From Thiobius zoothamnicola (GTDB taxonomy: Bacteria; Pseudomonadota; Gammaproteobacteria; Chromatiales; Chromatiaceae), in the NCBI GenBank assembly GCA_963678215.1, contig OY782758.1, positions 1,426,001 to 1,490,000 on the forward strand: a DNA stretch of 64,000 nucleotides, in the 5' to 3' direction. A program made the translations under genes and the position numbers. Numbering within the stretch: position 1 is the stretch's first letter; every line of letters begins with the position of its first letter. Positions 16,368 through 24,633 of the stretch are shown here, piece after piece. The notes beneath the pieces are model-generated. The model did no database searches, was not told where the DNA came from, and was given only the letters and a program-made list of their open reading frames with translations.

Positions 16368-18278
16368 TCAACCACGCCGGGCAACTTCAGACTTCAAATA
16401 GGCTGAACATTCGTCCAGCGACATACCGCCAAGATCCTTACCAGCCCGCGTCCTGACCGCAACCTTGCCTTCCTGCACTTCGCGATCACCCACTACCAAT
16501 AGGTAAGGAATTTTATGCAATGTATGCTCTCTGATTTTAAAACCTATTTTTTCATTTCTCAAGTCAGTGACGACACGTAACCCATTGCTCTGTAATGTCT
16601 TTGCCACATGCTCGCTAAACGGCGCCTGTTTGGTCGTAATATTCATGATCACTGCCTGCACAGGCGCAAGCCAGAGTGGAAAATCACCAGCATAATGTTC
16701 AATCAGAATACCAATAAAACGTTCTAATGAACCCAGGATGGCGCGATGCAGCATGACCGGCGCACGCTTGCTATTATCCTCAGCAATATAAGTCGCTCCC
16801 AAACGGGTCGGCATGGAAAAGTCCAATTGGATAGTGCCTAATTGCCAGACTCGACTCAGACAATCCCGCAAAGAAAACTCAATCTTCGGGCCATAAAAGG
16901 CCCCCTCGCCCGGCTGCAACTCCCAATCCAGATGACGCGCATTCAACGCATCTTCCAAAGCTTTTTCAGCCTTATCCCACAAGGCATCGTCACCGACGCG
17001 TTTTTCTGGGCGGGTGGACAGCTTGATCAAAACATCCTCAAAGCCAAAATCCCGGTAAACCTCAAATAACAAATCCGTGAAAGCCAGCACTTCAGATAGA
17101 ACCTGCTCTTCCGTGCAAAAAATATGCGCATCATCCTGAACAAAATTACGCACCCGCATCAGGCCATGCAAAGTACCAGACGGTTCATTACGATGGCAGG
17201 CACCAAACTCTGCCAGACGCAATGGTAGATCACGATAGCTCCTCAAACCCTGATTATAGATTTGGACATGCGCGGGACAGTTCATTGGCTTAATCGCGTA
17301 ATCACGATTTTCCGAAGATGTCGTAAAAATCATGTCGCCAAATTTATCCCAATGGCCCGACTTCTCCCATAAACTGCGGTCAAGCACTTGAGGTGTATGC
17401 ACTTCCTGATAACCCGAACTGTGCAGTTTATCGCGGATATATTGCTGCACTGTCAGATAAATCTGCCAGCCTTTGTCATGCCAAAACACCATCCCTGGCG
17501 CTTCTTCTTGCATATGAAACAGATCCAATGCTTTACCGATCTTACGATGATCCCGTTTTTCAGCCTCATCCAGACGACGCAAATGGGCCTTCAATGCTTT
17601 TTTATCACCCCAAGCCGTGCCATATATCCGCTGCAACATTTGATTTTTCGCATCGCCACGCCAATAAGCGCCAGCCAGCTTCGTCAGCTTAAACGCTTTA
17701 GGCAGCTTGCCCGTACTGGGTAAATGTGGTCCGCGACACACATCAAACCAGTCTCCCTGGCGATAAATTGAGATTTGTTGGTCAGCAGGAATCGCGTCAA
17801 TAATTTCAACTTTATAGTGCTCGCCAATCTCCGCAAACATCTGCTTTGCCTGATCACGATCCCATACTTCACGTTGAATCGGTAAATCACGCTCAATAAT
17901 TTCACGCATGCGATTTTCAATATTTTCCAGGTCAACCGGCGTAAACCGCTCATCCCGCGCAAAATCATAATAAAAACCATCTTCAATGGCTGGCCCAATC
18001 GTAACCTGGGTACCCGGATACAACTCCTGTACGGCTTGAGCCATCACATGAGCCGCATCATGCCGAATTAACGCCAACGCATCCTCATCCTTGGCGGTCA
18101 CAATGGATAATTCAACATCATTTTCAATAACGAATGAAACATCCAACAGTTCATGATTAATCTTACCGGCCAATGCTGCTTTGGCCAGACCAGGACCTAT
18201 ATCAGCGGCGACATCAATGATGGACACAGGGTGATCGAAATGACGTTGCGAGCCATCCGGCAAAGTAACAAGGGGCAT
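16368..18278 (-). CDS. thrS: Threonyl-tRNA synthetase
   Basis: Charges tRNA-Thr; cytoplasmic class II enzyme. The 636-residue product has the TGS domain (MPLVTLPDGSQRHFDHPVSI) and the SAD editing domain with HDAAHVMAQAVQELYPGTQV and the Cys/His zinc-type editing motif YRQGDWFDVCRGPH. The catalytic core has FQ..CHRNEPSGTLHGLMRVR and the zinc ligands Cys/His/His, and the C-terminal anticodon domain has APVQAVIMNI. It is the first gene of the IF3/L35/L20 operon, 72 bases before infC. Confidence 0.97.
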   Translation of the reverse strand: MPLVTLPDGSQRHFDHPVSIIDVAADIGPGLAKAALAGKINHELLDVSFVIENDVELSIVTAKDEDALALIRHDAAHVMAQAVQELYPGTQVTIGPAIEDGFYYDFARDERFTPVDLENIENRMREIIERDLPIQREVWDRDQAKQMFAEIGEHYKVEIIDAIPADQQISIYRQGDWFDVCRGPHLPSTGKLPKAFKLTKLAGAYWRGDAKNQMLQRIYGTAWGDKKALKAHLRRLDEAEKRDHRKIGKALDLFHMQEEAPGMVFWHDKGWQIYLTVQQYIRDKLHSSGYQEVHTPQVLDRSLWEKSGHWDKFGDMIFTTSSENRDYAIKPMNCPAHVQIYNQGLRSYRDLPLRLAEFGACHRNEPSGTLHGLMRVRNFVQDDAHIFCTEEQVLSEVLAFTDLLFEVYRDFGFEDVLIKLSTRPEKRVGDDALWDKAEKALEDALNARHLDWELQPGEGAFYGPKIEFSLRDCLSRVWQLGTIQLDFSMPTRLGATYIAEDNSKRAPVMLHRAILGSLERFIGILIEHYAGDFPLWLAPVQAVIMNITTKQAPFSEHVAKTLQSNGLRVVTDLRNEKIGFKIREHTLHKIPYLLVVGDREVQEGKVAVRTRAGKDLGGMSLDECSAYLKSEVARRG

Positions 18279-18386
18279 CAGATAAAACTCCAGCTAAGAT
18301 AATCCTTAATAAAAAACTCATTCACTTATGGGATTTCAACAAACAAAAGCATTTTTTGGAAATGGGGAGTATAAATACCCTGTTCA

Positions 18387-19001
18387 TCAAAGCAATTTAT
18401 CCACTCTCTGCTTTAATTTACCCCGATCAACCCAGTCATTCAGCGGATTACGCATCCAGGTATTCGCCCAAGCATAAGTCCAAACAAACTGCGTCGCTTC
18501 ATATAATTGACCCAATAGCATATCACTTGGGCTTGCCTCGCTTGGAAAAACATTGCGTATTTCTAACAGAACCCGACCTGCCGCTGCCTGCTGACGCCAG
18601 TCCAATTCACATACCGCAAATTCAACACGACAAGAACGGCAAAACATAACGCCCGAGTCCAAAGCATCAGCCCAATCGACGAAACGGCTTCGACACTGAG
18701 GGCAACGCGGTTTAACCGTATTTTCACCGACCTGGACCACGCATTCCTCAAATGGCCCATGCAATGCGACATGGCAAAAAGCGATATCCTCAACATCCGT
18801 CGGTTCAAAACGTAAATGCGGCGAACAACCCGCATACACAATATGACGAGAAAAATTCGGCCCGGCCCATAACACACGATAACTCAGGTTATCGACTATC
18901 ACCCCACCTGATACGCCAAGCGTATCAAGCACCCTATGCGCAACGCCCAAATCACAAGTATCTTGGACATTTTGTGGCGTCAGATACAAACTACCCTGCA
19001 T
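18387..19001 (-). CDS. Unknown protein with a CxxC-CxxC zinc ribbon
   Basis: A 204-residue protein I cannot assign to a named family. The visible features are two cysteine knuckles, CPQC and CRSC, 20-odd residues apart near the middle (a zinc ribbon). A mixed alpha/beta N-terminal half and a C-terminal part rich in aromatic residues (QFVWTYAWANTWMRNPLNDW) flank them. It has no signal peptide or membrane segment. It is divergent from yidD. A role in binding nucleic acid or protein through the ribbon is a guess. Confidence 0.65.
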   Translation of the reverse strand: MQGSLYLTPQNVQDTCDLGVAHRVLDTLGVSGGVIVDNLSYRVLWAGPNFSRHIVYAGCSPHLRFEPTDVEDIAFCHVALHGPFEECVVQVGENTVKPRCPQCRSRFVDWADALDSGVMFCRSCRVEFAVCELDWRQQAAAGRVLLEIRNVFPSEASPSDMLLGQLYEATQFVWTYAWANTWMRNPLNDWVDRGKLKQRVDKLL

Positions 19002-19030
19002 TAACTCACCAAAATCTAAAACGACTTAAC

Positions 19031-19270
19031 ATGAAATGGTTATTAACTCGACTCATCCGTTTTTATCAATTATTTATCAGCCCCATACTTGGCAGCAATT
19101 GCCGCTATTTACCGACATGCTCAGCCTACACGATGGAAGCGATTGAAAAATGGGGCGCATGGCGTGGACTTTGGCTAGGCATAAAACGCCTGAGCCGTTG
19201 TCACCCATGGGGCGGAGATGGCTATGATCCAGTGCCAAACCCTGACTCTCAACAAAGAAAGGAGCACTGA
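19031..19270 (+). CDS. yidD: Membrane protein insertion efficiency factor YidD
   Basis: 79-residue peripheral inner-membrane protein that helps YidC-dependent insertion. The family block is unmistakable: FYQLFISPILGSNCRYLPTC, SAYTMEAIEKWGAWRGLWLG and RCHPWGGDGYDPVP, with three conserved Cys. It is usually between rnpA and yidC; here it is away from them, next to a small membrane protein gene only 2 bases downstream. Confidence 0.95.
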   Translation: MKWLLTRLIRFYQLFISPILGSNCRYLPTCSAYTMEAIEKWGAWRGLWLGIKRLSRCHPWGGDGYDPVPNPDSQQRKEH

Positions 19271-19272
19271 AT

Positions 19273-19506
19273 ATGCGCTATACCGAACAGCAAACCACGG
19301 AAACAAACCATGGCATAATTTACTCGCAATCTGAGGGATTGCATTTCATGCTTAACTTCACCGTCAGTCTGGCGCTGGTCATCGGCATCATTTTATGGAT
19401 ATTAGGACGGCACGGTAAAATTTTATGGTTGCAAGTATGGAGTGCCGGATTAATCCTCTGCAGTATCGTTTATCTGGTCGCAGCAACCTTGGGGTGGATC
19501 ACTTAA
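19273..19506 (+). CDS. Small two-helix membrane protein, unknown
   Basis: 77 residues: a polar N-terminus of about 25 residues, then two hydrophobic helices (FTVSLALVIGIILWIL and VWSAGLILCSIVYLVAATLG). It begins 2 bases after the yidD stop, so the pair is probably co-transcribed. I know of no family. GGAGCACTGA at the end of yidD supplies a ribosome site. Confidence 0.65.
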   Translation: MRYTEQQTTETNHGIIYSQSEGLHFMLNFTVSLALVIGIILWILGRHGKILWLQVWSAGLILCSIVYLVAATLGWIT

Positions 19507-19565
19507 GACACTCATTCAACAATCGACCCAAGCATTCTGTTTTGTACTGTTCTCTGAAGATATGA

Positions 19566-19580
19566 TGTTATATAGTTGCA
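19566..19580 (+). promoter_or_regulatory. Weak candidate Zur half-site upstream of znuA
   Basis: TGTTATATAGTTGCA. The left half matches the gammaproteobacterial Zur consensus TGTTATA exactly, but only three of seven positions match in the right half. It lies in the znuA upstream region, where a Zur operator is expected. The match is poor enough that it could be chance. Confidence 0.3.
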
Positions 19581-19622
19581 AGTCATGAAAAAACACGCCA
19601 TGCAGCGTAAGCTCCAAGCGTG

Positions 19623-19636
19623 TTGATGCGCATCAA
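19623..19636. promoter_or_regulatory. Perfect FNR/Anr-type site before znuA
   Basis: TTGATGCGCATCAA is a perfect 14-bp palindrome and an exact match to the FNR/Anr/Crp-family consensus TTGAT-N4-ATCAA. It ends 16 bases before the znuA GTG start, just upstream of GGGAGAA. A site so close to the start would be expected to block rather than activate. Confidence 0.55.
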
Positions 19637-19652
19637 TCTGGGAGAAATACAA

Positions 19653-20546
19653 GTGCGTAAATTATTGTTATTGTTATCATTGCTGGCCCCGACTCTGGCC
19701 ATGGCTGAGCCTTTGCGGGTTTTTGCCAGCGTGATCCCGATTCAGACTTTCGTGCAAAAAGTCGGCGGCAAACATGTGGACGCCAGGGTGATGGTGCGTC
19801 CAGGCTTTAGCCCACATACTTATGAACCCACCCCGCAACAGATTAGTGCGCTGTCCAGCGCCGTGTTGTACGTGCGCACCGGCGTTCCTTATGAAAAAGT
19901 CTGGATGAATAGAATCCGCGCAGCCAGTCCAAGGATGCAAGTGCTTGATGCCCGTGCAGGCATTGATTTGCGAGAGATAGAAGCACATGGGCATGACAAA
20001 CATGAACATGCCGATGAACATCATGACGAGCATGCATCTGCGCACAAAGACCACCACGAACAAGACCCACATGTATGGGTCAGCCCTCCGTTAGTCAAGC
20101 ATATGATTGGTCAAATCCGTGATAAGCTGATTGCACTGGATCCCGATCACGCCGCCGATTTCACTCGTAATCACGATGCATTGGCGGCTGAATTAAATGC
20201 CTTGGATACCGAACTGCATACGCTCTTGGATCCACTGCCCAACCGGAAATTCATGGTGTTTCATCCGGCTTGGGGTTATTTCGCGGATACTTATCAGCTT
20301 ATTCAGACGCCAATCGAAAATCAGGGTAAGCGCCCTGGTCCCCGTGCTTTAGCGACATTGATTGATCAAGCAAAGCATGAGGGGATTAAAATCATCTTCG
20401 TACAACCTCAATTTGATAAGCGACAGGCGCGCCAAGTGGCGAAAGCTATAGGCGGTGCCGTGGTCGCCGTCGATCCATTGGCTGCGGATTACATCAATAA
20501 TTTACGGCGGGTCGGACAGCAATTCGCTCAGGCGCTTCAGCCTTAA
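19653..20546 (+). CDS. znuA: Zinc ABC transporter substrate-binding protein
   Basis: Periplasmic binding protein of the cluster A-I metal transporters. The product has 297 residues from GTG 19653 (GGGAGAA 7 bases upstream), with the signal peptide ending APTLAMA. The fold segments VIPIQTFVQKVGGKHVDARV, VSPPLVKHMIGQIR, FHPAWGYFADTY and the final Asp loop carry the zinc ligands. A His/Asp/Glu-rich loop at about 115-145 (19985-20065) is typical of zinc-specific ZnuA. znuB and znuC are not in the window; the regulator gene and a His-rich zinc protein follow. Confidence 0.93.
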   Translation: MRKLLLLLSLLAPTLAMAEPLRVFASVIPIQTFVQKVGGKHVDARVMVRPGFSPHTYEPTPQQISALSSAVLYVRTGVPYEKVWMNRIRAASPRMQVLDARAGIDLREIEAHGHDKHEHADEHHDEHASAHKDHHEQDPHVWVSPPLVKHMIGQIRDKLIALDPDHAADFTRNHDALAAELNALDTELHTLLDPLPNRKFMVFHPAWGYFADTYQLIQTPIENQGKRPGPRALATLIDQAKHEGIKIIFVQPQFDKRQARQVAKAIGGAVVAVDPLAADYINNLRRVGQQFAQALQP

Positions 20547-20639
20547 ATAACCGGCTTTGAGCTTGCTGGTGAAATGATGGCTTATCTGCGATATTAATGC
20601 AGTGCTTCGGTGGTTCTGGCGCATTGTAAGGAGGAATTT

Positions 20640-21101
20640 GTGAATAACAAAACGCTTTCTCAAATGCTGGAAAAAGCCGAGGCGCTGTGCCATGAACGCG
20701 GCGTGCGGTTAACCCAGCAACGCAAAGCCGTGCTGCAATTGCTATGCGCATCAGATAAGCCTCTCAGCGCTTACGAACTGTTAGATCGCATGCGTGGCCT
20801 GATCAAGAATCCCGCGCCGCCAACAGTCTATCGGGCACTGGACTTTTTGCTTGAGCAGGGCCTGGCACACAAGCTTGAAAGCTTACATGCTTACGTCAGC
20901 TGCACCCATCCAGAGCATTCTCACGCCAGCCAGTTCCTGATTTGCGATGATTGCGGTGAAGTCGCCGAAATTGAAGACCCCGGCGTGACGAAAAATCTGA
21001 AAGCACTTGGTGAGACAGTCGGGTTCCGCACCAAACGGTCCGTCGTTGAAGTGTTGGGCACCTGTGGCCAGTGCATCGAGAAATCCAGCAATCCGGCTTG
21101 A
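20640..21101 (+). CDS. zur: Zinc uptake regulator Zur (Fur family)
   Basis: 153-residue zinc-sensing repressor. It has a Fur-type winged helix with RLTQQRKAVLQLLCASDKPL and PPTVYRALDFLLEQGLAHKL. Metal sites include the His/Cys stretch SCTHPEHSH and the structural pairs CDDCGEVAEI and CGQC. Start is GTG 20640 with a very good AAGGAGG 5 bases upstream. It lies 93 bases after znuA and 49 bases before the DUF2796 gene. This context, more than the sequence itself, favours Zur over Fur. Confidence 0.93.
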   Translation: MNNKTLSQMLEKAEALCHERGVRLTQQRKAVLQLLCASDKPLSAYELLDRMRGLIKNPAPPTVYRALDFLLEQGLAHKLESLHAYVSCTHPEHSHASQFLICDDCGEVAEIEDPGVTKNLKALGETVGFRTKRSVVEVLGTCGQCIEKSSNPA

Positions 21102-21150
21102 ATCGCATACTTTCATTCCTGTTTATCCAAACAAAAAGGAGACTTTCGTT

Positions 21151-21798
21151 ATGCGTTTGCAACCTATCGCTTTGACCGCTTCTTTATTAACACCCCTGAT
21201 CTTTATCGTGCCTACGGCATCGGCAAGTGAAAGACACGCACATGATGAAGAGCACCATTACCATCACCAACAAGGCGCGCATGTTCACGGTATGGCTAAA
21301 CTGAATCTGGCGCTCGAAGGCAAGGAAACGCACATCGAACTGGATAGCCCGGCTGCGAACATTGTGGGTTTTGAACATGCGCCTTCATCCCAAGCTGAAC
21401 ATGCCGCCTTAGATAAGGCGGTGGGGACATTGCAGCACGGTGATCACTTATTTCAGTTCAATGGCGCAGCGGGCTGCCGGATGGAAAAAGCGATGATTCG
21501 TTCCACACTGTTGGGTGAAGCACATGACGAGCACTCGCATGATCACGATCCTCACCATGAAGCGCACAGGCATGATCATCAGACGCATGAACATGAAGAA
21601 CACAGAGAGAAAGAAACCCACTCGGATATCAAGGTCGTGTATCACTTTGAGTGTCGTCAGCCAAGCAAGCTGGACCAATTGACGGTTGAATTATTTGAAA
21701 CCTTTCCTGCAATGGAGCAACTTGAGGTTCAATATGTCATTGGTGGCAAGCAGGGCGCGGTGGAACTGACTGCGAGAAACCCTGTCGTCAAATTTTGA
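21151..21798 (+). CDS. His-rich periplasmic zinc protein (DUF2796, ZrgA-like)
   Basis: 215-residue secreted protein: signal peptide (ending TASA), a first His cluster HAHDEEHHYHHQQGAHVHG at about 26-45, the DUF2796 core with NIVGFEHAPSSQAEHAALDK, and a second His/Asp/Glu cluster at about 125-160 (21520-21620). The DUF2796 member ZrgA of Vibrio cholerae is part of a zinc-regulated uptake locus. It has a strong ribosome site (AAAAAGGAGAC) and probably belongs to the Zur regulon; other zrg genes are absent here. Confidence 0.9.
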   Translation: MRLQPIALTASLLTPLIFIVPTASASERHAHDEEHHYHHQQGAHVHGMAKLNLALEGKETHIELDSPAANIVGFEHAPSSQAEHAALDKAVGTLQHGDHLFQFNGAAGCRMEKAMIRSTLLGEAHDEHSHDHDPHHEAHRHDHQTHEHEEHREKETHSDIKVVYHFECRQPSKLDQLTVELFETFPAMEQLEVQYVIGGKQGAVELTARNPVVKF

Positions 21799-21813
21799 GT
21801 CTTTGACGACAGG
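21781..21813 (+). terminator. 12-bp hairpin overlapping the end of the DUF2796 gene
   Basis: CCTGTCGTCAAA (21781-21792) pairs perfectly with TTTGACGACAGG (21802-21813) across a 9-base loop that contains the stop codon. No T-run follows, so termination is likely only by pausing or in concert with other factors. It lies between the convergent zinc gene and nrdB. Confidence 0.5.
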
Positions 21814-21896
21814 CGTCCAATGCAGATCATTATTGGAAACCCGGTCAGTTTTTACGCCCACCATAAACGGCAAAAAACCCAGGCCAATCCACCAAG

Positions 21897-23120
21897 TCAG
21901 TCCCAGTTCAGTGCGCCGCCTGTCTGATATTCCGTCACTCGGGTTTCAAAGAAATTCTTTTCCTTTTTCAAATCCAAGACTTCTGACATCCAAGGGAATG
22001 GATTGTTGGCACCCACATATTGTTCCGGCAAGCCAATTTGCGCACAACGACGATTCGCAATGAATTGCAGGTATTCGGCGAACATAGAAGCATTCAGACC
22101 CAAAATACCGCGTGGCATCGTATCGTGCGCATACTGAGTCTCCAACTCAACCGCCTCTTTGATCATCTTAATCATTTCCGCTTTAAACGTATCCGTCCAT
22201 AAATGGGGATTTTCCAGTTTGATTTGATTGATCACATCAATGCCGAAATTCATATGCATGGATTCATCCCGCAGGATGTATTGGAATTGTTCCGCTGTGC
22301 CGGTCATCTTATTACGCCGCCCCATGCTAAGAATTTGAGTGAAGCCGACATAAAAAAAGATGCCTTCGAAAATGACATAGAAAGCGATTAATTCCCGCAG
22401 CAGCGTCTGATCATTTTCCAACGTGCCGGTGCAGAATTCAGGATCAGCCAAATGCCGGGTGAAAGGCAACGCCCATTCCGCCTTACGTGCGACCGCAGGC
22501 ACCTCCCGATACATATTGAAGACTTCGCCTTCATCCAGCCCCAACGATTCAATCACATATTGATAAGCATGCGTATGCAGCGCCTCTTCAAAGGCCTGAC
22601 GCAACAAGTATTGGCGGCATTCGGGGTTGGTGATGTGGCGATAGACAGCCAACACCAAGTTGTTCGCCACCAACGAATCAGCGGTTGAAAAAAAACCAAG
22701 GTTGCGTTTGATGATCATACGCTCATCTTCGCTCAATCCATCCGCTGCTTTCCATAATGCGATATCCGCATTCATATTGATTTCTTGCGGCATCCAATGG
22801 TTGGCACAACCATCCAGATATTTTCGCCAGGCCCATTCATATTTAAACGGCACCAGTTGATTTAGATCAGCGCGACAATTAATGATTCTTTTATCATCGA
22901 CGCAAATCCGACTGGCCCCCATTTCCAATTGCTCAAGACCGCTCGCGCCCCCCTGTCCTGGTGCTGTCGGATCCAAATCAACTTCAACGGAATTGTCCAC
23001 AATCTGCTGGGTGGCAACCTGAGGCGATGAACCATGAATTTTGTGTTTTTGCTCGCTGGCTGGCGGTATCTTTTTTGTTGCCGTTGCAATATTTAATGGG
23101 TCATCCCAATTCAACATCAT
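21897..23120 (-). CDS. nrdB: Ribonucleotide reductase class I, small (radical) subunit
   Basis: Supplies the di-iron/tyrosyl radical used by NrdA to make dNTPs. The 407-residue product is of the Pseudomonas/Chlamydia sequence type: RNLGFFSTADSLVANNLVLA with the first Asp ligand, RQAFEEALHTHAYQY with Glu/His ligands and a Tyr four residues after His at the radical position, and RDESMHMNFGIDVINQIK with the last Glu/His pair. Because Tyr is present (Phe in Chlamydia), a normal class Ia radical is expected. The tail NFFETRVTEYQTGGALNWD is the usual NrdA-docking end. nrdA is not next to it in the window, and no NrdR box was recognised in the 290-base gap upstream. Confidence 0.96.
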   Translation of the reverse strand: MMLNWDDPLNIATATKKIPPASEQKHKIHGSSPQVATQQIVDNSVEVDLDPTAPGQGGASGLEQLEMGASRICVDDKRIINCRADLNQLVPFKYEWAWRKYLDGCANHWMPQEINMNADIALWKAADGLSEDERMIIKRNLGFFSTADSLVANNLVLAVYRHITNPECRQYLLRQAFEEALHTHAYQYVIESLGLDEGEVFNMYREVPAVARKAEWALPFTRHLADPEFCTGTLENDQTLLRELIAFYVIFEGIFFYVGFTQILSMGRRNKMTGTAEQFQYILRDESMHMNFGIDVINQIKLENPHLWTDTFKAEMIKMIKEAVELETQYAHDTMPRGILGLNASMFAEYLQFIANRRCAQIGLPEQYVGANNPFPWMSEVLDLKKEKNFFETRVTEYQTGGALNWD

Positions 23121-23410
23121 GTGTTTCTCCAGGGGTTTTATTGTGAGTCTGAGAAGGCTTGATCGTCGCTTCAGGCAATCGCATCAAGCGGCGGCATTTT
23201 GCCGTGGACTTTATTGGGTTGTGGGCGTTTTACGCATGCTGAGTGGTATCTTTTGCAGAAAGATGGAGCATATTTTGAAGTGAATCTGAAATGGGGAATA
23301 TGCATCTTGCCAGCATCTTTCCTGATTGAGGCTATCTTACATGATTATCTTTGCCTGGGTTATCTGTGTACAATCCAAATCACTTTGGAAGAATATAAGA
23401 AGTGTAAACA

Positions 23411-24598
23411 ATGATTGACTTGGTGCTGATACAAGGATTGATGGATTGGGAATGGTGGGGGTTGGTGTTGTTCACTTTGGTGGTGACGCATATCACCATT
23501 ATTTCGGTGACTGTTTATTTACACCGCTGCCAAGCCCACCGTGCATTGGATATGCACCCAGCGCTAGCACATTTTTTCCGCGCCTGGCTGTGGTTGACTA
23601 CCGGCATGGAGACACATGAATGGGTGGCGGTGCATCGTTATCATCACGCACGTTGTGAGACGCCAGAAGACCCACACAGTCCGCAGGTTTTAGGCATCAG
23701 GAAAGTCTTGTGGCAAGGCGCTGAGTTATATGGTAGCGCAACACATAACAAGCCCGTCGTGGAACGTTATCGCCATGGAACCCCTGATGACTGGTTGAGT
23801 CGGCATGTATACAGCTTGAATTATCTTGGCGTGACGTTAATGTTGCTGATTGACGTACTGTTGTTTGGCATTCCCGGCATTGTCATATGGGCTGTGCAAA
23901 TGTTGTGGATCCCATTTTTTGCGGCGGGCGTGATTAATGGCCTCGGGCATTATTGGGGCTATCGTAATTTTGATTCACCCGATGCATCAACCAATCTGAT
24001 TCCATGGGGAATCTTGATTGGCGGCGAAGAGATGCACAACAACCATCATGCACACCCAAGTTCAGCAAAACTATCTGCGCAATGGTGGGAATTTGATATT
24101 GGCTGGTTTTATATCCGCCTGTTTGAATGGGTCGGCCTTACGAAAGTACGCCGAGTGGCGCAGCGACCCGTGATTCAGCAAGACCATACAGCCATTGATA
24201 TGAATACCGTTAAGGCGGTCGTCCAACATCGCATGCATGTGCTGGCAAATTACGCACGCGAGGTCATACAACCAGTGATCCGCACAGAGTTATACCGCAG
24301 TGAGCGGCAATGCCGTGGGATAGTGAATCAGGCGCGCAGATTATTGGCCAGCGACCGTTTGGATGCGGTTGGCCGACAACGTTTGAACACCATCCTGGAA
24401 AAAAGCCAGGCATTGGCTACGGTGCATCAATACCGTTGCCGCTTACGCGATATCTGGGAACGCAGCGCGTCCAATCAGGAAGTATTGCTGAAATCTTTAC
24501 AACGTTGGTGTAAAGATGCCGAAGAAACTGGCATTGAAGTGTTGCAGGATTTTGCGCGTTCTTTGCGCAATTATCGACCAGCGCCAGGATTATCATGA
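23411..24598 (+). CDS. Membrane fatty-acid (acyl-CoA type) desaturase
   Basis: Introduces a double bond into saturated acyl chains; di-iron integral membrane enzyme. 395 residues. The three His boxes are present: HRCQAHR near residue 38, HRYHH near 78 and EEMHNNHHAH near 210, each between hydrophobic helices. The last 140 residues are soluble, helical and Arg-rich, an extension also found in other gammaproteobacterial DesA-like proteins. ATG 23411 follows AAGAAG. It is a single gene between nrdB and ppk1. Confidence 0.9.
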   Translation: MIDLVLIQGLMDWEWWGLVLFTLVVTHITIISVTVYLHRCQAHRALDMHPALAHFFRAWLWLTTGMETHEWVAVHRYHHARCETPEDPHSPQVLGIRKVLWQGAELYGSATHNKPVVERYRHGTPDDWLSRHVYSLNYLGVTLMLLIDVLLFGIPGIVIWAVQMLWIPFFAAGVINGLGHYWGYRNFDSPDASTNLIPWGILIGGEEMHNNHHAHPSSAKLSAQWWEFDIGWFYIRLFEWVGLTKVRRVAQRPVIQQDHTAIDMNTVKAVVQHRMHVLANYAREVIQPVIRTELYRSERQCRGIVNQARRLLASDRLDAVGRQRLNTILEKSQALATVHQYRCRLRDIWERSASNQEVLLKSLQRWCKDAEETGIEVLQDFARSLRNYRPAPGLS

Positions 24599-24633
24599 AA
24601 CCGTTTCCCGGCCAATCTGATAGTTGCCTGACC

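Noticed and set aside
19985..20065. Apparent short repeats in znuA
   Set aside because: The repeated CAT/GAT-rich codons encode the His/Asp/Glu zinc loop and are not a DNA repeat element.
21897..23120. Class Ic (Chlamydia-type, Tyr-less) ribonucleotide reductase
   Set aside because: Sequence type is similar, but Tyr is present at the radical position and Asp at the first ligand, so a normal class Ia enzyme is expected.
23121..23410. NrdR boxes or a small gene in the 290-base nrdB-desaturase gap
   Set aside because: No pair of NrdR-like motifs was seen, and the short open frames lack support.
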